From NCBI GenBank assembly GCA_025997275.1, contig BNUJ01000077.1, positions 1-6,690 of the forward strand: 6,690 nucleotides of DNA, in the 5' to 3' direction. The notes beneath the pieces are model-generated. The model saw only the letters and a list, made by a program, of their open reading frames with translations, was not told the DNA's origin and did no database searches. Made by a program: the position numbers and the translations under genes. Below are positions 5,590 through 6,690 of this stretch, piece after piece. Every line of letters begins with the position of its first letter. Position 1 is the first letter of the stretch. This DNA comes from Deferribacterales bacterium (GTDB lineage: Bacteria > Chrysiogenota > Deferribacteres > Deferribacterales > JAISNW01).

Positions 5590-6690
5590 TTATCTCCCCA
5601 CTTTCACCACATCTAGCCAGTGATAGACTTCCTTTTGAGCGGCAACTGCCGATAGCTGCATAGTGCACCCGCTACAGCTAGTCAGCACATATCGCAAATC
5701 CGCACTAAACTGTTCCATACAACTACGCGCCATATTGTTTGACAGGTCGGGGTCGGTCATCTTTAGTATGCCCCCCATACCACAACACAGCCCTTCGCCT
5801 TTATTCAGCCCAGAGAGCAAGTCTGACAGCCATAACCTATCGCCGTCCTTCTGCTCCCAGTGGCAGGGTTCGTGGTAGCCATATTTAGCTGGCTTATCAG
5901 CTGTTACGGTAGCAATTGCATCTGTCAATAAGCCCGCTAACGGGGTCAAACTGGCTAGCCATTCCTGCCCATCATCGCCATTTAGTGGGGCGTTATCGTC
6001 CTCGCTATCAGCATAAGCCTTTAGACTATGATAGCAGGATGCACAGAACACCGCTATATGCGGTTTGCCTAGTTTGCGCCATTCGTTGATATTCTGGTCT
6101 TGCATTGTTCTCATTACTTCGTATCGCCCTGCGTGGTGCATAGTCCCCCCGCAACAGTTGAATCCATTAGTATCTAATAGTGTATATCCCCAAGCCTCTA
6201 GTAGTTGTCGTGCAGTCTGCCCCCACTGGGGACGCACGTTGTTAGCCGTGCAGCCTGCAAAAAGCACGACAGGCTTTGATACGTCAATCTTTGCTTTAGC
6301 CGATTTCGTAATTATCGCCCACGTCTTGATGTCAGTTTTGTTCGCCATAGCTTTGGCAGTTTCTAGTGTTGATTTCATTAGCGATGGAGCAATAGACAAT
6401 GGCACCATCATAGCCAACCGCCCGAACAACCCCCATAATGGACCAAGCCTGTTTATCCAGATGTCCCACATATATTGCGACCAGTGGGAATGCTTTGAGC
6501 GCATATCTGCAAGCAAATCTCCAGCTGACAACTTACCAGAGCAAGCCTGCTTGCATCTGCCACAACCAGCACATAGACGTGCAAGGCTGAACATATCCCC
6601 CCAGCTGAGTTGAGCTGTTCCGCCCGCTAGCTGCTCCATAAGTATGCGTTTAGCTTTCGGAGAATACTCCTCTTTGCGGTATTGCTTGAA
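5590..6690 (-). CDS. Fe-S oxidoreductase subunit with two cysteine-rich (CCG) domains, 5' partial
   Basis: This is the C-terminal 366 residues of a redox subunit of the GlcF/GlpC/LutA/HdrB type. The frame stays open to the window edge, and a SPKAKRIL stretch precedes the first internal Met (codon at 6637-6639). That stretch resembles the SPRGRI block between the two ferredoxin motifs in relatives, so the true start and probably a first 4Fe-4S motif lie outside. Counting from that Met, a 4Fe-4S motif is C23-C26-C29-C33, with Ser where Pro is usual after the last Cys. Cysteine-rich domain 1 has C130, CCG at 162-164 and C199-x2-C202. Domain 2 has C259, CCG at 285-287 and C322-x2-C325. Such proteins pass electrons from partner flavoprotein dehydrogenases (glycolate, glycerol-3-phosphate, lactate) to quinones, or act on thiols. 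The partner would lie off-window, so the substrate is open. It converges with exbD and seems unrelated to the plus-strand operon. Confidence 0.85.
   Translation of the reverse strand, partial: FKQYRKEEYSPKAKRILMEQLAGGTAQLSWGDMFSLARLCAGCGRCKQACSGKLSAGDLLADMRSKHSHWSQYMWDIWINRLGPLWGLFGRLAMMVPLSIAPSLMKSTLETAKAMANKTDIKTWAIITKSAKAKIDVSKPVVLFAGCTANNVRPQWGQTARQLLEAWGYTLLDTNGFNCCGGTMHHAGRYEVMRTMQDQNINEWRKLGKPHIAVFCASCYHSLKAYADSEDDNAPLNGDDGQEWLASLTPLAGLLTDAIATVTADKPAKYGYHEPCHWEQKDGDRLWLSDLLSGLNKGEGLCCGMGGILKMTDPDLSNNMARSCMEQFSADLRYVLTSCSGCTMQLSAVAAQKEVYHWLDVVKVGR

Noticed and set aside
5396..5668. 90-residue minus-strand open frame crossing the exbD end
   Set aside because: It overlaps two well-supported genes (exbD antisense and the Fe-S gene in another frame) and shows no domain or ribosome binding site.
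6220..6231. CCCC-ACT-GGGG-like hairpin as a terminator
   Set aside because: It is inside the Fe-S coding frame (Pro-Gln-Trp-Gly codons), the stem is very short and no T-run follows.
6065..6613. 182-residue plus-strand open frame
   Set aside because: It is wholly antisense to the Fe-S gene, whose cysteine motifs are conserved. Its own translation shows no recognisable domain.

Overview
This window looks like a piece of a Gram-negative, probably proteobacterial chromosome. It carries an inner-membrane ExbB/ExbD pair, a Tat-type lipoprotein signal, a DUF5329-type periplasmic protein and sulfatase-fold envelope transferases. Base composition is moderate and slightly AT-leaning by eye. The species cannot be named from the sequence. 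No RNA gene, insertion sequence, CRISPR array or phage gene is visible.

Layout. Bases 1-87 are an exact reverse-complement copy of bases 330-416 and do not belong, in that orientation, to the gene that follows. They are probably an amplification or assembly chimera at a sequence end. From about base 88 there is a tightly packed plus-strand gene series: (1) the C-terminal third or less of a sulfatase-fold (LTA synthase-like) membrane protein; (2) a secreted PAP2-type phosphatase; (3) a complete sulfatase-fold membrane protein paralogous to gene 1; (4) a metallo-beta-lactamase-fold hydrolase of the NAPE-PLD-like group with a Tat plus lipobox leader; (5) a small DUF5329-like secreted protein; (6) ExbB/TolQ-like and (7) ExbD/TolR-like proton-channel subunits. 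Three junctions have 4-base ATGA overlaps (genes 1/2, 4/5 and 6/7), and the other gaps are 8-32 bases, so one operon or two nested transcripts are likely. On the minus strand, converging with exbD across a single base, lies an Fe-S/cysteine-rich-domain redox subunit (GlcF/GlpC/LutA/HdrB type) whose 5' end lies beyond the window.

How the genes may work together. Two sulfatase-fold transferases, a PAP2 phosphatase and an NAPE-PLD-like enzyme all belong to families that act on phospholipid head groups or lipid phosphates at or beyond the inner membrane. The main hypothesis is an envelope lipid or glycan head-group remodelling cluster, possibly accompanied by an ExbBD motor. The families are well supported by motifs. 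The joint pathway is inference. The Fe-S gene appears to be an unrelated neighbour.
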